Positions 23,243 through 34,322 of a stretch of 64,000 bases of DNA are shown one piece after another. A program made the position numbers and the translations under genes. Origin of the DNA: Coriaria nepalensis (lineage: Eukaryota; Streptophyta; Magnoliopsida; Cucurbitales; Coriariaceae); the NCBI GenBank assembly GCA_027186245.1, contig CP114500.1, positions 8,656,501-8,720,500 on the forward strand. The letters are read 5' to 3'. The notes under the pieces were generated by a model. It saw only the letters and a list, made by a program, of their open reading frames with translations. It was not told the origin of the DNA and made no database searches. Within the stretch, counting starts at the first letter, position 1; the number at the start of each line of letters is the position of its first letter.

Positions 23243-25540
23243 ACCCCCAAAATGCTTTTGCAGTCAGCATGCTGGGCTGTGGCCTAGTCATGGCTTGATA
23301 TTCAAGTGGATTTGGAACTTGCTCGTGCAGAACCTGATAACATGGATCACTTAAAAAGCTTTTCGGACACAATGGAGGGAAGTTCAGATCAAAGTGAGAG
23401 TGCTTCTGGGACTCAAGGTAGACCAGAAACTCGGCCGCTTAACCACAACACATTTCTGCTCTTCTTCAAAAACTCCATTCGGGGTATGAATACTATGCAA
23501 CAATTATATATATATATCACTTCCATGATGGTGTTTTTATATCTTGATTTATCCATTTGGTCTAGTGAAATGGTGCGTGATAATGTCAGTCGAGGATGCA
23601 AGGAACAGCAACAGCAAATTGAGGTAGCTCTGAGTGAGGAAGTGTTCCTTTAGTTACTAAGATTGTTTTTTTATTGTGAATGTCTGGAGCGGATCCTTTA
23701 TTCCAGCTGGGGTTTACCTATTCTCTGCATGATCTGCCTTTTTTTGTTATTGTTGTTGCTTTGGATATGTATCCATGATTTTGTGTCCCTAGGTAGAATA
23801 ATCTATCATTAAAAGGGTAGATGCTTATCTTTTATTTCATCTTTTTAGAAATTATATATTCTTCTGCATAGTAGTTTACTACACTTTGCTATGATTCATG
23901 ACAGATGATGCTAATGTTGGGAGATATACCACGTCTACTGGGCCTTATCTGGTCATGGATAGCGCCATCAGAAGATTCAGGTAATATAAAAATTGTCTTC
24001 ATCCTACTGGACTTTTCATACTATTGATAACTTTAGAGATGGTTTCATAACTGTTTGTTGAAAGCACTACTAAACAGCTGAATGGATGTAATAAATTCCC
24101 AATGATTTCCCTGTTTTGGAAAACCATAGCAATGTCTTTCATGATTTTTCCTTAATTGCTGATATGCTAGGAAATTCTGTTTTGGGCATTAATGGTCCAT
24201 GCTTACAGTTCATACTGAACACATGTATAGAATAATAGTTGATTTTCTTGTTCTCTTGAATCATTGTTGACCATGTACTGTATGGTCACTCATACATCTC
24301 TTCAGGCCACATAGAGATGCTGAAATGATTTGATTTGGTGCACATCTGCTGCTTGTGCTTCGGTATTTACTTGCTGAGGAAATGAGGGTTGCTTTCAGAG
24401 AGAGAACTATGAATGTTGGTGATCTCATTTTACACATGCAAGTGGAGATGACTCTTATCCTGTTTGTTGGAGAGAAGCTTATTTTGTTGGTAATATATTA
24501 TTTTTATGTTGTTTTGAAGAGATGGCCATGTTTCCAAGATAGTACTTATATATTCGTTATGGAAATAAACAATTTACTTCCTCCAAAAAACATTTTGCTA
24601 AAACATTCAGGTATGCTATGTTTCTATTTTCAACTCAACATGAGGAGCTCGTTGGAATATATGCGTCTCAGCTTGCACGCCGCCGCTGTATCGATCTTTT
24701 TGCGCACATGATGGACCTCAAACTCAATAGCAGGTAATGGAATTCCTTATGGAGATTGGTTCTTCCAATGGGTACTGATACATATGTTAGCTTGCGTAAT
24801 AAATACATCTCAGTTTGATTTTTTTTTTTTTTTTGGTCGCGGGGAGGTGGGGGGTGGGAAGTGGTTAAGTTATTGATTGGTATCTCAAGTGGTATGCATA
24901 CCTGAAATATTACAAGGAATTGATTGGTATCTCAGTTTAAATGATTTATTGTGTATTGCGGGGAACTTCACAGATTTCAAGCTGGAGTCACTATGGAGGT
25001 CTTACGTCTAGACACATGGTATTCAAGTACTGATGGTTCGTTAGGAAGCCCTGCAGCATACATTGTGCGAGGCCTTTGCTGTAGGTGCTGTCTTACCGAA
25101 ATCATTCTTTGATGCATGCAGGTAAGCTAGTGTCTAACGGGAGAAGCCTCTTCAAGTTGATGCAGCAGTTCATATGGCTTTTCACGTCTTTTAAGTAGAG
25201 AATACTTACAGTCAACATGTTTGTATGACATTCTCTTTCACTCTCTGCCTGAGCTCACTTAACTCCTATATCCAGGTTTCTGTCGCCCTTATGGAGTCCG
25301 CTGTTGAGCCAGAAGGTCATATGATGAGTTGATTGAGTTGGTCAGAATCTGGCCTTTCCCATCTGTTCAGTCCGCAACAGCTCCAAGTCAGTACATCATT
25401 AGTTTGGTTATTCTGCCATCACTTTTCTTTTATTAATTTTAGCTTTGAAATTGACACTGCTTTTTATCGCGCAGGAGTTTTTAATACTTGAAAGAGAATA
25501 CACCACAAGCAAAATGGAGCTTCAAGTTGAACGTCGTTGT

Positions 25541-25885
25541 TTCAAGCAATTACACACACATCCATTACATACTTGCATACATGCACCAGTAGAAGTCATT
25601 AGAACTTCTCTTAGCTTATGTTTTTATTCAACAGCGATTCAGAAAAAACTGCCGTATATATATATATGTATATATGTAGAGAGAGCTTATATATTCAACA
25701 GGGGCAACGTTAACACAGCGAAAGTTAAAAAGAACAAGGAATATATATATATATATGTTGAAAGAGAGCTTATAGTGGCTCTAAACGACGGTTTCTTGGG
25801 GTTTCACAAATAGTCTTAGACAAACGGTATCTTGAAATCATTCAGTTTCTATTGATGGTATTAAGAAAAGTAATGAGCATATAAC
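25541..25885. other. Spacer after NUP107 relic
   Basis: AT-rich sequence with two TATA-type dinucleotide runs and no coding region recognised. Confidence 0.5.
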
Positions 25886-26300
25886 GGCCCAAATCTAGAA
25901 TGTAAGTTTTTACGGCCCAAATTTAGAAAGTTATAGTCCTATTAGGGCCCAAATTCTAAAACTTGTAGGGTTACTAAGGCGCAAATTCCGAAATATATGG
26001 GCTTACTACGGCCCAAACTCTGAAAATGTGGTCCAATCACGGCCCAAATGCAAGAAAATATGGGCCTAATCCGGCCAATTTTAAGATAGTTATGGCCCTG
26101 TTCGGCCCAAATTTAAGAAAAATGCCCGTAATTCGGCCCATATTAAAAATAAAGTGCTACGTACTGCCCAAAGTCTAGAAAATATGGGCCCAAAATCTTA
26201 TGAGGGCATCGTAGGCCCAATCTTCTAAATCTTGGGCCTCACCGGCCCACATACGAAAATTTATACGCCTTGGCCCAAATACAAAAATTATGGTCCTTAT
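25886..26300. repeat. Degenerate ~31-bp tandem array on GGCCCAAA
   Basis: About thirteen units of 28-33 bases (one longer) each open with CGGCCCAAA or a close variant, continue with an A-rich TCTAGAAAAT-like core and often close with TATGGGCC. Unit starts read approximately at 25886, 25914, 25947, 25979, 26009, 26040, 26072, 26103, 26134, 26166, 26212, 26242 and 26271. Units are strongly diverged, so the array is old. Each unit is a loose inverted repeat (GGCCCA...TGGGCC). It sits between two dead genes and is followed at 26311 by a 20-base near-palindrome. It could be subterminal repeats of a DNA transposon, a decayed satellite or a cluster of TCP-type sites; I do not recognise the family. 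Confidence 0.8.
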
Positions 26301-26642
26301 GTATCTTGTAGCGACAAAAATTTTCGTCGCAAGACAAGTGCAAACCAGCGACTTAAATTTTTACAATTTTAAATGGAAAGAAAATGCAATATACGAATAA
26401 CTTGCAAAGGGGATAAACCACAGCCGTTAGGATGGTCGTTTGGAGCGGAGGGTGATCTTGAGTGGCATCTCAACATGGGAAGTTTTCCCCATAGTGGCAT
26501 CTCCCTTGAGTGCTATAATACCGACACAACTGCTGACCTTGTTACCTAGGTTGACTCACAACTGTCGAGTTCATAACATTCAATGGTTCTGTGCATCCCA
26601 TTCGATGACCTGTTCAACTGATTGGTTCCCCTACATGTATTG
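26301..26642. other. Spacer with near-palindrome
   Basis: This contains GCGACAAAAATTTTCGTCGC at 26311-26330, nine of whose ten base pairs are self-complementary, and a related GCGACTTAAATTTT at about 26348. The remainder may hold 3' sequence of the C3H62-like relic. Confidence 0.5.
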
Positions 26643-29042
26643 TTAGGAGCTTGGCAGTGAGTGAGAAAAGGTAGGCCGCCTGTAGTTTCTGTGAAAGGAG
26701 ATATGCCTTTGATACTGAACCCCCTGACTGCCACTCTCTCTTACTTCAAATGTCGGAGGTGGAACAAAAGAGTATGATTGTTGAGGTCGAACAGGTCTTC
26801 CTAAATTAAATATCGTTGCTTCCTGTTGCAGTCCAATGGCTGGTCTTCCCAAGTCGATCGATAAACCACCTACCTGAGGGTCCATTAGATGTAACTGTCA
26901 CTGATCCATTTTTTCTTGAGACCCTAATGATAGGCACTTGACAATATTATACTACAGATAACATGAGTTATATTTTTGGTAAAACGAGGAACCGATTGTT
27001 TCTCCGTTTAGAATTCGCGCTCGACACTTTCTTCTCCTTTCTCTTTTTCTTCCCTAGAATCCGCGCTTCTCTATCCAACCTAGCAAGAGATCCCCTCCAG
27101 TGCTTTTCCATTATAACCTTCTGTCGTTCACCTTCATTCTCCCATATCTAGATTCAATAACAAAATGTTGATTCAGTTACTAAAAAGTTAACTACAATGA
27201 ATAAATATTAAGTTATCAAAAGGCACCTGTCTCAAAGTTCTCATTCGATGGTTTCAACCCTAGACTAAAAGGGGATGGAGCGAGTGGCTTCTCCCCTTTG
27301 CTCCACAGTAATTTAATCTGGTTTCAGAACATCAAAAGACTTCATTAGTTTTGTGATTGTATTGTAATAGTAGTCTAAACAGATCAGCTTAGATTGAACC
27401 AATGAGAACTAGTTATTCACACATTGTAACCATGGGAAAACATAAATATATGAATCATTATGAACTATGTTATTATCTTCTGTTAAAAGATGACTTTTCA
27501 CTCACTGTAAATGTATGTTGTTGTTTGGCAGCTCCATAGTTTTCTTTCACAATGCGGCCCGCAACAATACGTCTACCACATGGGCGACCTGAGCCCCCCC
27601 CCCCCCCCCAAGATGCAATGTCAAACCTGAGAAGTTCAAAATTAGAGAGAAAAATTTTAACATTCACAAAAGTGAAGACCATAGAACTATTTGTAGAGCA
27701 GTCCTGGAACCATTTCAAATCATCGTCAAAGTTTCGAAAGTACCAAAAAACAAAAACTTACATCTCGTATACTTTCTGTTCAAACATTACAATATCGCCA
27801 GTGCATGCATCGCCTGCATAAAATGCCAAAACTTTGTGGATAAGTTTTATATATGACAGTCTATATGAGAACTAATATCTAGTGCTTATTGTTGAGAACT
27901 TGATAATACAGCTCGTATAAGATCATCATTGTATAAACAACCTGGTAAACTAGTTTTGCTCGATAGCATCTAGATGAAAGGAAATGCACCCCACCTATTT
28001 CACTGAATATTGCAAACTCTTAAATTCTAGAGCTTCGTCCAAATAAAAACAGGGAAATGAAATATCACTTTGGCAGGTCAAGATTTGGAAAACTACAAAA
28101 CTACAATAAAGCATGCACCTCAATATTCATTTATAAAGGGAATAGTATTGCATCATCAACAATAGTTTGTCGAGTATTCAACTTACATCATACCTTTACA
28201 ATTCACTACGAAACTAGACATTGGATATTTCTTCTCACCTCCATCACTTGAAATCCTGAAAATTATACAAGGGATGTGAAAAGCCATAAAGTAAAAATTT
28301 CTTCTATACATGCTACTGAAAGAGGATGACTTACTCCAGATCCTCCCTAACGCGCTTAACAAATGCATCTTTATTCCCTGCCACTCTCAATTCATCCTTC
28401 CTCAAGTACACTCTACATTGGTCTACTTTCAGTTTCTGAAGCTGACGAGCTGTCGCCACATAAGTGAACAATGAATTTATTCATCGGCCCTCTCAGTCAT
28501 TCACCAACATAAACAGTGTACTCTAGATATATTAAGTTTATTGAAATGTAATTGAGACAGAACATGAGGTAGAGGAAGATGAATTGATCAAAAATTAGGG
28601 TTTCTAGGATAGCTTTCATTACTTATATAAAAAGGAAACGAGTATGAGATTTGTCCACTGACCTTGAACGACCTTTTGCAACTGATCAAGATCGTTGCAA
28701 TCAAATTTGGCGACGCTCAACTCCATCTCATCTTGGTCTGTCTCGCTGTCCAGCTCCATAACTTCGACATTTCTGCAAAATGTACAATATACAGACATGA
28801 ATCCTAACACAGCTATGGAGGCCAGAGTCATTAAATAAAAGAAATGAAACGAAAAGAGTAGCTACTAACACTGGCTTTGATTTTCTACTGATCGATAGCT
28901 CTGTGCTGGTTTCATCAAGATCGCTGTGAGTCGAGTTCCACTCGGAATCATCCGAGTCAAAATCAGAATCCTATCCTCCATACTCACTGTAATCTTCTTC
29001 AGATTCTTCGGATGACGAGATCGAAAGAGATGAACGATTCAT
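26643..29042 (-). pseudogene. Decayed SAP-domain, C3H62-like zinc-finger gene relic
   Basis: Read from 29042 downward: MNRSSLSISSSEESEEDYSE then an in-frame TAG at 28971-28973; ELDSETDQDEMELSVAKFDC at about 28740; a SAP-like segment QKLKVDQCRVYLRKDELR at about 28430; GGEKKYPMSSFVVNCK at about 28230; GDACTGDIVMFEQKVYE at about 27790; RIVAGRIVKENYGAAKQQH at about 27540; LWSKGEKPLAP at about 27290 followed by a frameshift and two stops where HPLLIKGRNLYR is expected; ERQKVIMEKHWRGSLARLDR at about 27090; and a last segment to 26643. The plant proteins of this type (annotated as CCCH zinc finger 62-like/SAP-domain, possible nucleic-acid binding) have no proven role that I know of. One early stop plus a frameshift and two later stops make this copy nonfunctional. 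A poly-G stretch interrupts the RIVAG exon without breaking its frame. Confidence 0.75.
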
Positions 29043-29311
29043 TGATAGCAAGGGTTCGAATCGAAGCCTCAAACCCTAACTAAATGAGAGGGAAAGATTT
29101 GACGTAACTGAGGAAATCGAGCAAAATGCAGATTTGAACTGTTCCCATGTTTTTCTCGAAATAGTAAAGGAATGAAATATTGTACGCGGTCACGTACTCC
29201 GGACTCGTATAAGCTCTAGGTCACAGACGCACCGTTTTGTTTAGTACAAAACGCAGAAGAGAAATATTATACGTAAAACCTTATTAAAGTAATAATATAA
29301 CTTAATAGCGC

Positions 29312-29401
29312 TCGTATTCAACTTCTTGATATAACAACAGAATACGACTTTCCTTTCTCTCTCTATATCTTTCTATCGCTTTAGGATCACTGGATTTAAC
29401 A
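29312..29401 (+). repeat. 5' LTR remnant of copia element
   Basis: This segment matches the 3' part of the 3' LTR: TATTCAACTTCTT, ACAGAATRCRACTTTCCTTT, a CT run, then GGATCACTRGATTTAACA. Upstream of about 29312 the match fades, so the TG start of this LTR is lost or unrecognisable. Confidence 0.75.
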
Positions 29402-32288
29402 TGGTATCATAGGTTCTTTAGCTCGATCCAGCTACATGATTCTTCTATGTTTTTTCTTAATTGATTCAGCTTGCATCATCAGGAGTGAATTCCTTCAGCG
29501 TTCTTTCTCCTAAAGATTCACTACCTTCAAAATGGCAGCTCGTCCATCTGTCACCTCTGTCACCTCTGTCACCACAGTAGATGAATCGACTTCTCTAAAT
29601 TCAACTGTGATCGATTTCACCAATCCAATGTATTTGCATGCATCAGACATATCAGTTACTCCCTTAATCTCTTTCCAACTGACTGGAAGTGAAAACTATG
29701 CGCTATGGAGTGGATCTATGAGACTTGCGCTTTGTGTTAAGAACAAATTAGGCTTTCTTGATGGATCTGTACCTAGGCCTACTCGGAATACATTTTTGAT
29801 AAATCAGTGGGAACGTTGTGATGTGATTATCCTTTCTTGGATTATGAACAATGTAGCTAAAGGATTGGTCGAGGAAGCAGTGTAATGCTAAGAATGCTTC
29901 ATCGATCTGGAAAGATCTTAAGCAGAGATTCGACAAAATTAATGGCCCTAGAATTTTTGTAATTCATAGGGAGATAGTCACATTGACTCAAGAAACTAGT
30001 GATGTAGCTTCCTACTATGATAAGTTGAAAGGATTATGGGATGCATTTGATTTTATGGAGATGTCTATGAAATATGCTGAATGTGTTCGGTTAAATGCCG
30101 CAGATGAAAGTCATCATAGGCTTTTACAGTTTTTGACTGGTTTGAATGAAATTATGGAGGTATAAGGAGCCAAATATTGCTGATGAAACCATCGCATGAT
30201 TTGAATGCTGCATATGCAATGGTGTATTCTGATGAGAATCAAAGAGGATTGAGTTTAACTCCTACTTCAGCAGTCAATACAAGTGATACCACCAATAACA
30301 ATTCTAGAGATACTAGAGGAAATCAGTTTGGTAAACGGTCTGAATTTGATAATTGTCACATGTTGGGACACAAACGAGAGACCTGTTACAAGCTAATTGG
30401 CTATCCACCAAGCCATAGACTACATGGGAAAGGAAAGAAACAAAGTGGCTCTTACAAACCAACTGCAAACAGTCATCTCATGCATATTCTCTTACAAACC
30501 ACCTAATTGCATATTCTCTCCTGAGGATTTCCCTCCTCTGTCCCCTACACTTCGAACTTCTTCTAGGCACTCTAAACCTCCTGTTTTGTCAGTAGATTAT
30601 ATCTGTCCAACAATCAAACCTTCTTTCACTCCCTATTTCATATCCAAGCATGTCTCTTATTCTAGGTTGTCTCTTTCATACAGAGCCTTTCTTACCTCTA
30701 TATCTTTTGTCCCGAACCACAATCATACCAGGAAGCAATTATAGATTCACGTTGGATAGATGTGCCTTGAATAATGAGATTCAAGCTTTAGAAAATAATC
30801 ATACTTGGTCTGTTACTATTGTACCTACTAGGAAGGTGGCCATTGGATGTAAATGGGTGTATTACGGTTAAGTATAATTCTAATGGGAGTGTTGAGCATT
30901 TTAAAGCACGTTTAGTTGCTAAGGGATATCTCAAACTGAAGGGGTGGATTTCCATGATACTTAATCCTGTTGCTAAGATGGTTTATGTCAGGATTGTTTT
31001 GTCTCTTGCTGCTATCCATGGTTGATCTCTGTACAAAATGGATGTTTTTAATGCATTTCTTAAAGGTGATCTCCATGAAGAGATATACATGGATGTACCT
31101 CTTGGCTTTGGCAAACAGGGGGAATCTAAGGTTTGTCATTTGCACAAATCTCTCTATGGATTAAAACAAGCTTCAAGGCAGTGGAATCAGAAGGTTATTG
31201 AGGCTGTTATGGAAGCTGGGTTTTCACAGTCAAAGCATGATTATTCATTGTTTACCACGAATAAAGGAGGGTCAATTACATTACTATTTGAGTATGTTGA
31301 TGATATTCTTATCACAGGAGATAATGAAGTAAACATAACAGTCTTAAAGGCCTACTTGAACACCAAATTCCACATCAAGGATTTGGGAATTTTGAGGTAC
31401 TTTCTGGGGATTGAAATCAGTAGGTCTAACAAGGTATATGTATGAAGCAGAGGAAGTATGCCTTGGAACTGATATCAGAAGCAGGTCAAAGTGCAGCTAA
31501 GCCAGTAGATGTTCCTTATGGGATAAATCTCAACTTGGCTACACCAGATTATGGTTTGGTGGCTGACATAAATAAAGAAGATAAAAGGCTTGAAGATCCC
31601 TCAAGTTATCAAAGGCTGGTTGGAAGACTTATCTATCTTATTATAACAAGACCAAACATAGCATATGTTGTTCAAGTCCTTAGCCAACACATGCAGTCTC
31701 CAAAAATGTCCCACATGGATGCTGCTACACGAGTAGTAAGGTACTTGAAAGGCAATCCAGGTCTTGGTTTATTGATGTCATCTAACAGGGAGTTAAATGG
31801 CAATGCCTTTTGTGATTCAGATTGGCCATGATGCCTAGTGTCCAAAAGATCATTGTCTAGTTATTGTATACAATTGGGAAATTCCTTGATATCTTGGAAG
31901 TCAAAGAAGCAAGCTACTGTTGCTAGATCTTCTGCAGAGGCAGAGTATAGGTCTATGGCAAATACTGTCTGTGAGATTGTCTGCATTTTTGGGATCTTAT
32001 CTGATTTGGGAATTAAAGATGATGGCCAGCAACTTTCCATTGTGATAATAAAGCAGTAATGCATATTGCAGCAAATCCAGTCTACCACGAAAGAACTAAG
32101 CATGTTGAAATAGATTGTTACTTGATTAGGGAGAAGATTCAGCAAGGTTTAATCAAGACAAGTGTATATTTCAACAAACGAGCAACCAGCTGATTTACTT
32201 ACGAAATGGTTAGGCAAAGTTCAGCACGATTATTTAGTTAGCAAACTGAACATGCTTGATGTTCATAGCAGTTAAGTTTGAGTGGGAA

Positions 32289-32475
32289 TGTTGAGTTGTA
32301 TTATGCACGTGGTGTTACAGTTGTAGTTAGTTATTCCTTCTGTTAAGTAGTTATAGTGAGTTATCATTATAACTCTTTGTATAATAAATAACTTGTATTC
32401 AACTTCTTTATATAATTAACAGAATGCAACTTTCCTTTTTCTCTCTCTCTCTCTCTAGGATCACTAGATTTAACA
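32289..32475 (+). repeat. 3' LTR of copia element
   Basis: A 187-base terminal repeat begins TGTTGAG right after a purine tract and ends TTTAACA, giving the TG...CA termini of an LTR. It contains a TATA-like TGTATAATAAATAAC region and a CT microsatellite. Confidence 0.8.
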
Positions 32476-33033
32476 TTATTGATGATATCTTCTTGAAATT
32501 ATAATTAACTTTAATTTTATATTAAACTTTTCTTAACCATCATTTAAATTTGAATTTTTCATCTTTACAATTGAGGTATAGATTTGAAATTTTCATTGAT
32601 TCTTTTCATCATATGATCACCAATGTTGATTTCCGGTTAGTTGCTTTTATATTAGCTTAATAAATTAAAATTTTATTAATAAATTATTAATTAATTAATA
32701 AATTTCTTTTTATCTTAAAATTATTAATTTGTCGATATTTTATTATAATTTGGTATTTGCTGTTAATGGGTCCAGGCAGGCTCCATACCCGCCTTTAAAT
32801 ACCCAAATCAATTGTAAAACGAATCAAGGCTTTGGAATAACAAAAGTCTAAATTGTTTCAATAAACAACATATGATTATGATCTAAAGCAATAGGCCATG
32901 AGTTCTAGGACATGCACCAAATATACGTATTACTGAATCTCTGAATTTAAAGCCCCTAACAAACATAAGCCTACAGCCATTCTCGTATACATCTCTGAAT
33001 ACCGTATCCCAAAAATGAATGCGGGTTGACAGA
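32476..33033. other. AT-rich spacer
   Basis: Between the copia 3' LTR and the SEC22 stop codon, this includes probable SEC22 3' untranslated sequence. No gene was recognised. Confidence 0.55.
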
Positions 33034-34322
33034 TCACCATAGCTTTGTTTTAACCCAAAAGAGAAGGAATACGACTCCTAACACGATAGCAACCGGGGCC
33101 CACTTCCGGATTAAAGCCTACGATTAACACGTCAAAGTAATGATAGGTTAACTCCTATAATCAGCAATTGTTTAATTCAACCAAAACGTAGAGGAATACT
33201 TCACTTGTACAGGGTCAGTGCATTAAGTAGATATCTAATCAAACTAACCTGTCGATTCAAGTCTCTCGCCTTGTCAGCATATATGCGAGATTCCGATGTT
33301 AACCGACTTGACATTTCACTGACCTCTGTCAAGTTGATATGTGAAAGAAATATCATCAGGTCAATGCCCAAAATGCACTGTTTACACTTGATATGTTCAG
33401 ATGAGGTAAGTTGGATGTTGCAAAAGTAGACTGCGTTAGATTTTGCAGTATTGTGATATTCAATGAAAGAAAACTGAGTGGCTTAACAGCAGCTGGTGAA
33501 AAGAAAAAGTGAGAGAGAGAAAGGGATAAATATTACGGTCTAACTTCTCGCCAACACCCAAGACTTCCTGGACATTGCGAGTCATTATTTGGTGGACTTC
33601 ATATAGTTCATCATTCAACTTTGCAATATTCCGCTGCGTACGGGTGTCCTGGTACAATTTCTTCGTTTTCTGAATGAATGTATCTTTTGAGCATATAGAG
33701 GATAAATAAAATTAGACCCAATAAGAGAAGAATAAAAGTAACGACATATTATAAGACTCATAAAGAAAGGATCCAGAAGAAAAGAGCAAGGCACACCAAA
33801 TTTAATGAATGCATAAGGCCTGGCAGCAGTTTCAATTTGAGTCCCATTAACACGTTCAAATTCATTTTTCAGGTCTTCAAGGTATTGGAAGGCAAGTTTC
33901 TTCGGATAAGCACGGTCACACATCGTCAAGTAACAAACACGCCCTTCAATTATATAACTAAGAACATAGGTCAAGGCAAATAAAACACGTCCTTCAAAAT
34001 TATATGCAAGTTGATTGCAGAGACATTGGAACACAGAGATTATATATAAGAAAGGAAACAGACAATAACTAACATGTTCATTCACCAATCCATTTCAAAT
34101 GGATAATGATGGGAAATAAAGATGTCAAGGATACTGAAATATGTAAGGTCCAGTCTCAACAGACATTCTGGAAGCCTCATTATGTCCTCTTGAGAGGTTC
34201 TTAAACAAGGCCTTCACTTGTTGTTTGTAGAGTTCCGAATCTCTCATGTCGCGACCATCATCCAGTCCCTCTGCTAAAGGAAGACCATCAGTAACTCGAG
34301 CAATCATTGTTAGCTTCACCAT
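33034..34322 (-). CDS. SEC22: R-SNARE SEC22
   Basis: Five exons on the minus strand, in transcript order 34322-34135, 33957-33797, 33683-33537, 33325-33249 and 33117-33034, giving 218 residues, the standard SEC22 length. Residues 1-110 are the longin domain (MVKLTMIARVTDGLPLAEGL..., IIEGRVCYLTMCDRAYPKKL). The R-SNARE motif spans about 130-192 with the zero-layer Arg at about 152 (IMTRNVQEVLGVGEKLD), and residues about 196-214 are the C-terminal membrane anchor (PVAIVLGVVFLLFWV). SEC22 is the v-SNARE for ER-Golgi transport in both directions. Intron 1 has a GTATCCTT donor, a CCTTGAC branch-like element and TTAG acceptor, the signature of a U12-type intron. A 5' UTR intron is possible, because the promoter-like start near 34950 is 600 bases from the ATG. 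The gene is intact. Confidence 0.95.
33958..34134 (-). other. Probable U12-type (minor spliceosome) intron in SEC22
   Basis: On the transcript strand the intron starts GTATCCTTGA and ends ...GCCTTGACCTATGTTCTTAG. The donor matches the U12 consensus RTATCCTT at every position, and CCTTGAC, about 13 bases before the acceptor, resembles the U12 branch site TTCCTTRAC. Splicing there restores FHYIIEGR, which fits the SEC22 family. Confidence 0.8.

Larger units (their letters stand above)
21837..25540 (+). pseudogene. Decayed nucleoporin NUP107 gene
   Basis: Family-like segments occur in order: N terminus MDVKMDASPSYFDPEDHSIR at 21837; a piece near 22210 (FDGQNIHYQANAALLL); AANLCLFGGLDQFPSIEAL in two identical copies; KIAELDGGKFEAAVYAAQC near 22970; VDLELARAEPD near 23310; SRGCKEQQQQIE near 23590; MLGDIPRLLGLIWSW near 23915; MNVGDLILHM near 24410; LVGIYASQLARRRC near 24650; YIVRGLCCRCC near 25060; and a C-terminal LEREYTTSKMELQVE near 25490. 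Large central parts of the roughly 1,070-residue protein are missing, exons carry stops and frameshifts, and expected donors are gone (the repeated exon ends ASE then Leu-Leu-stop). NUP107 is a scaffold subunit of the nuclear pore Y-complex. Being essential in general, it presumably has an intact copy elsewhere. A 22-base poly-C run lies at 23221-23242. Confidence 0.85.
29281..32475 (+). mobile_element. Decayed, internally deleted Ty1/copia retrotransposon
   Basis: The 5' LTR remnant ends TTTAACA at 29401 and is followed at 29402 by TGGTATCAT, the start of a primer-binding site for initiator Met-tRNA. Gag relic frames run 29532-30500, with the copia gag motif LTGSENYALWSGSMRLAL and a zinc knuckle in which the first Cys reads as Phe (FDNCHMLGHKRETC). 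Protease and integrase are missing: the sequence jumps at about 30510-30540 to the linker before reverse transcriptase. The RT relic carries [30 protein letters not shown] and an intact YVDD at about 31290. RNase H relics follow (SSAEAEYRSMA at about 31930). A purine tract GAGTGGGAA precedes the 3' LTR at 32289. Frames are broken by stops and shifts, so it is not autonomous. Confidence 0.9.

Noticed and set aside
29281..29285. TTATT as a 5-base target-site duplication of the copia element
   Set aside because: The same five bases follow the 3' LTR at 32476, but the start of the 5' LTR is not recognisable and TTATT is common in this AT-rich DNA.
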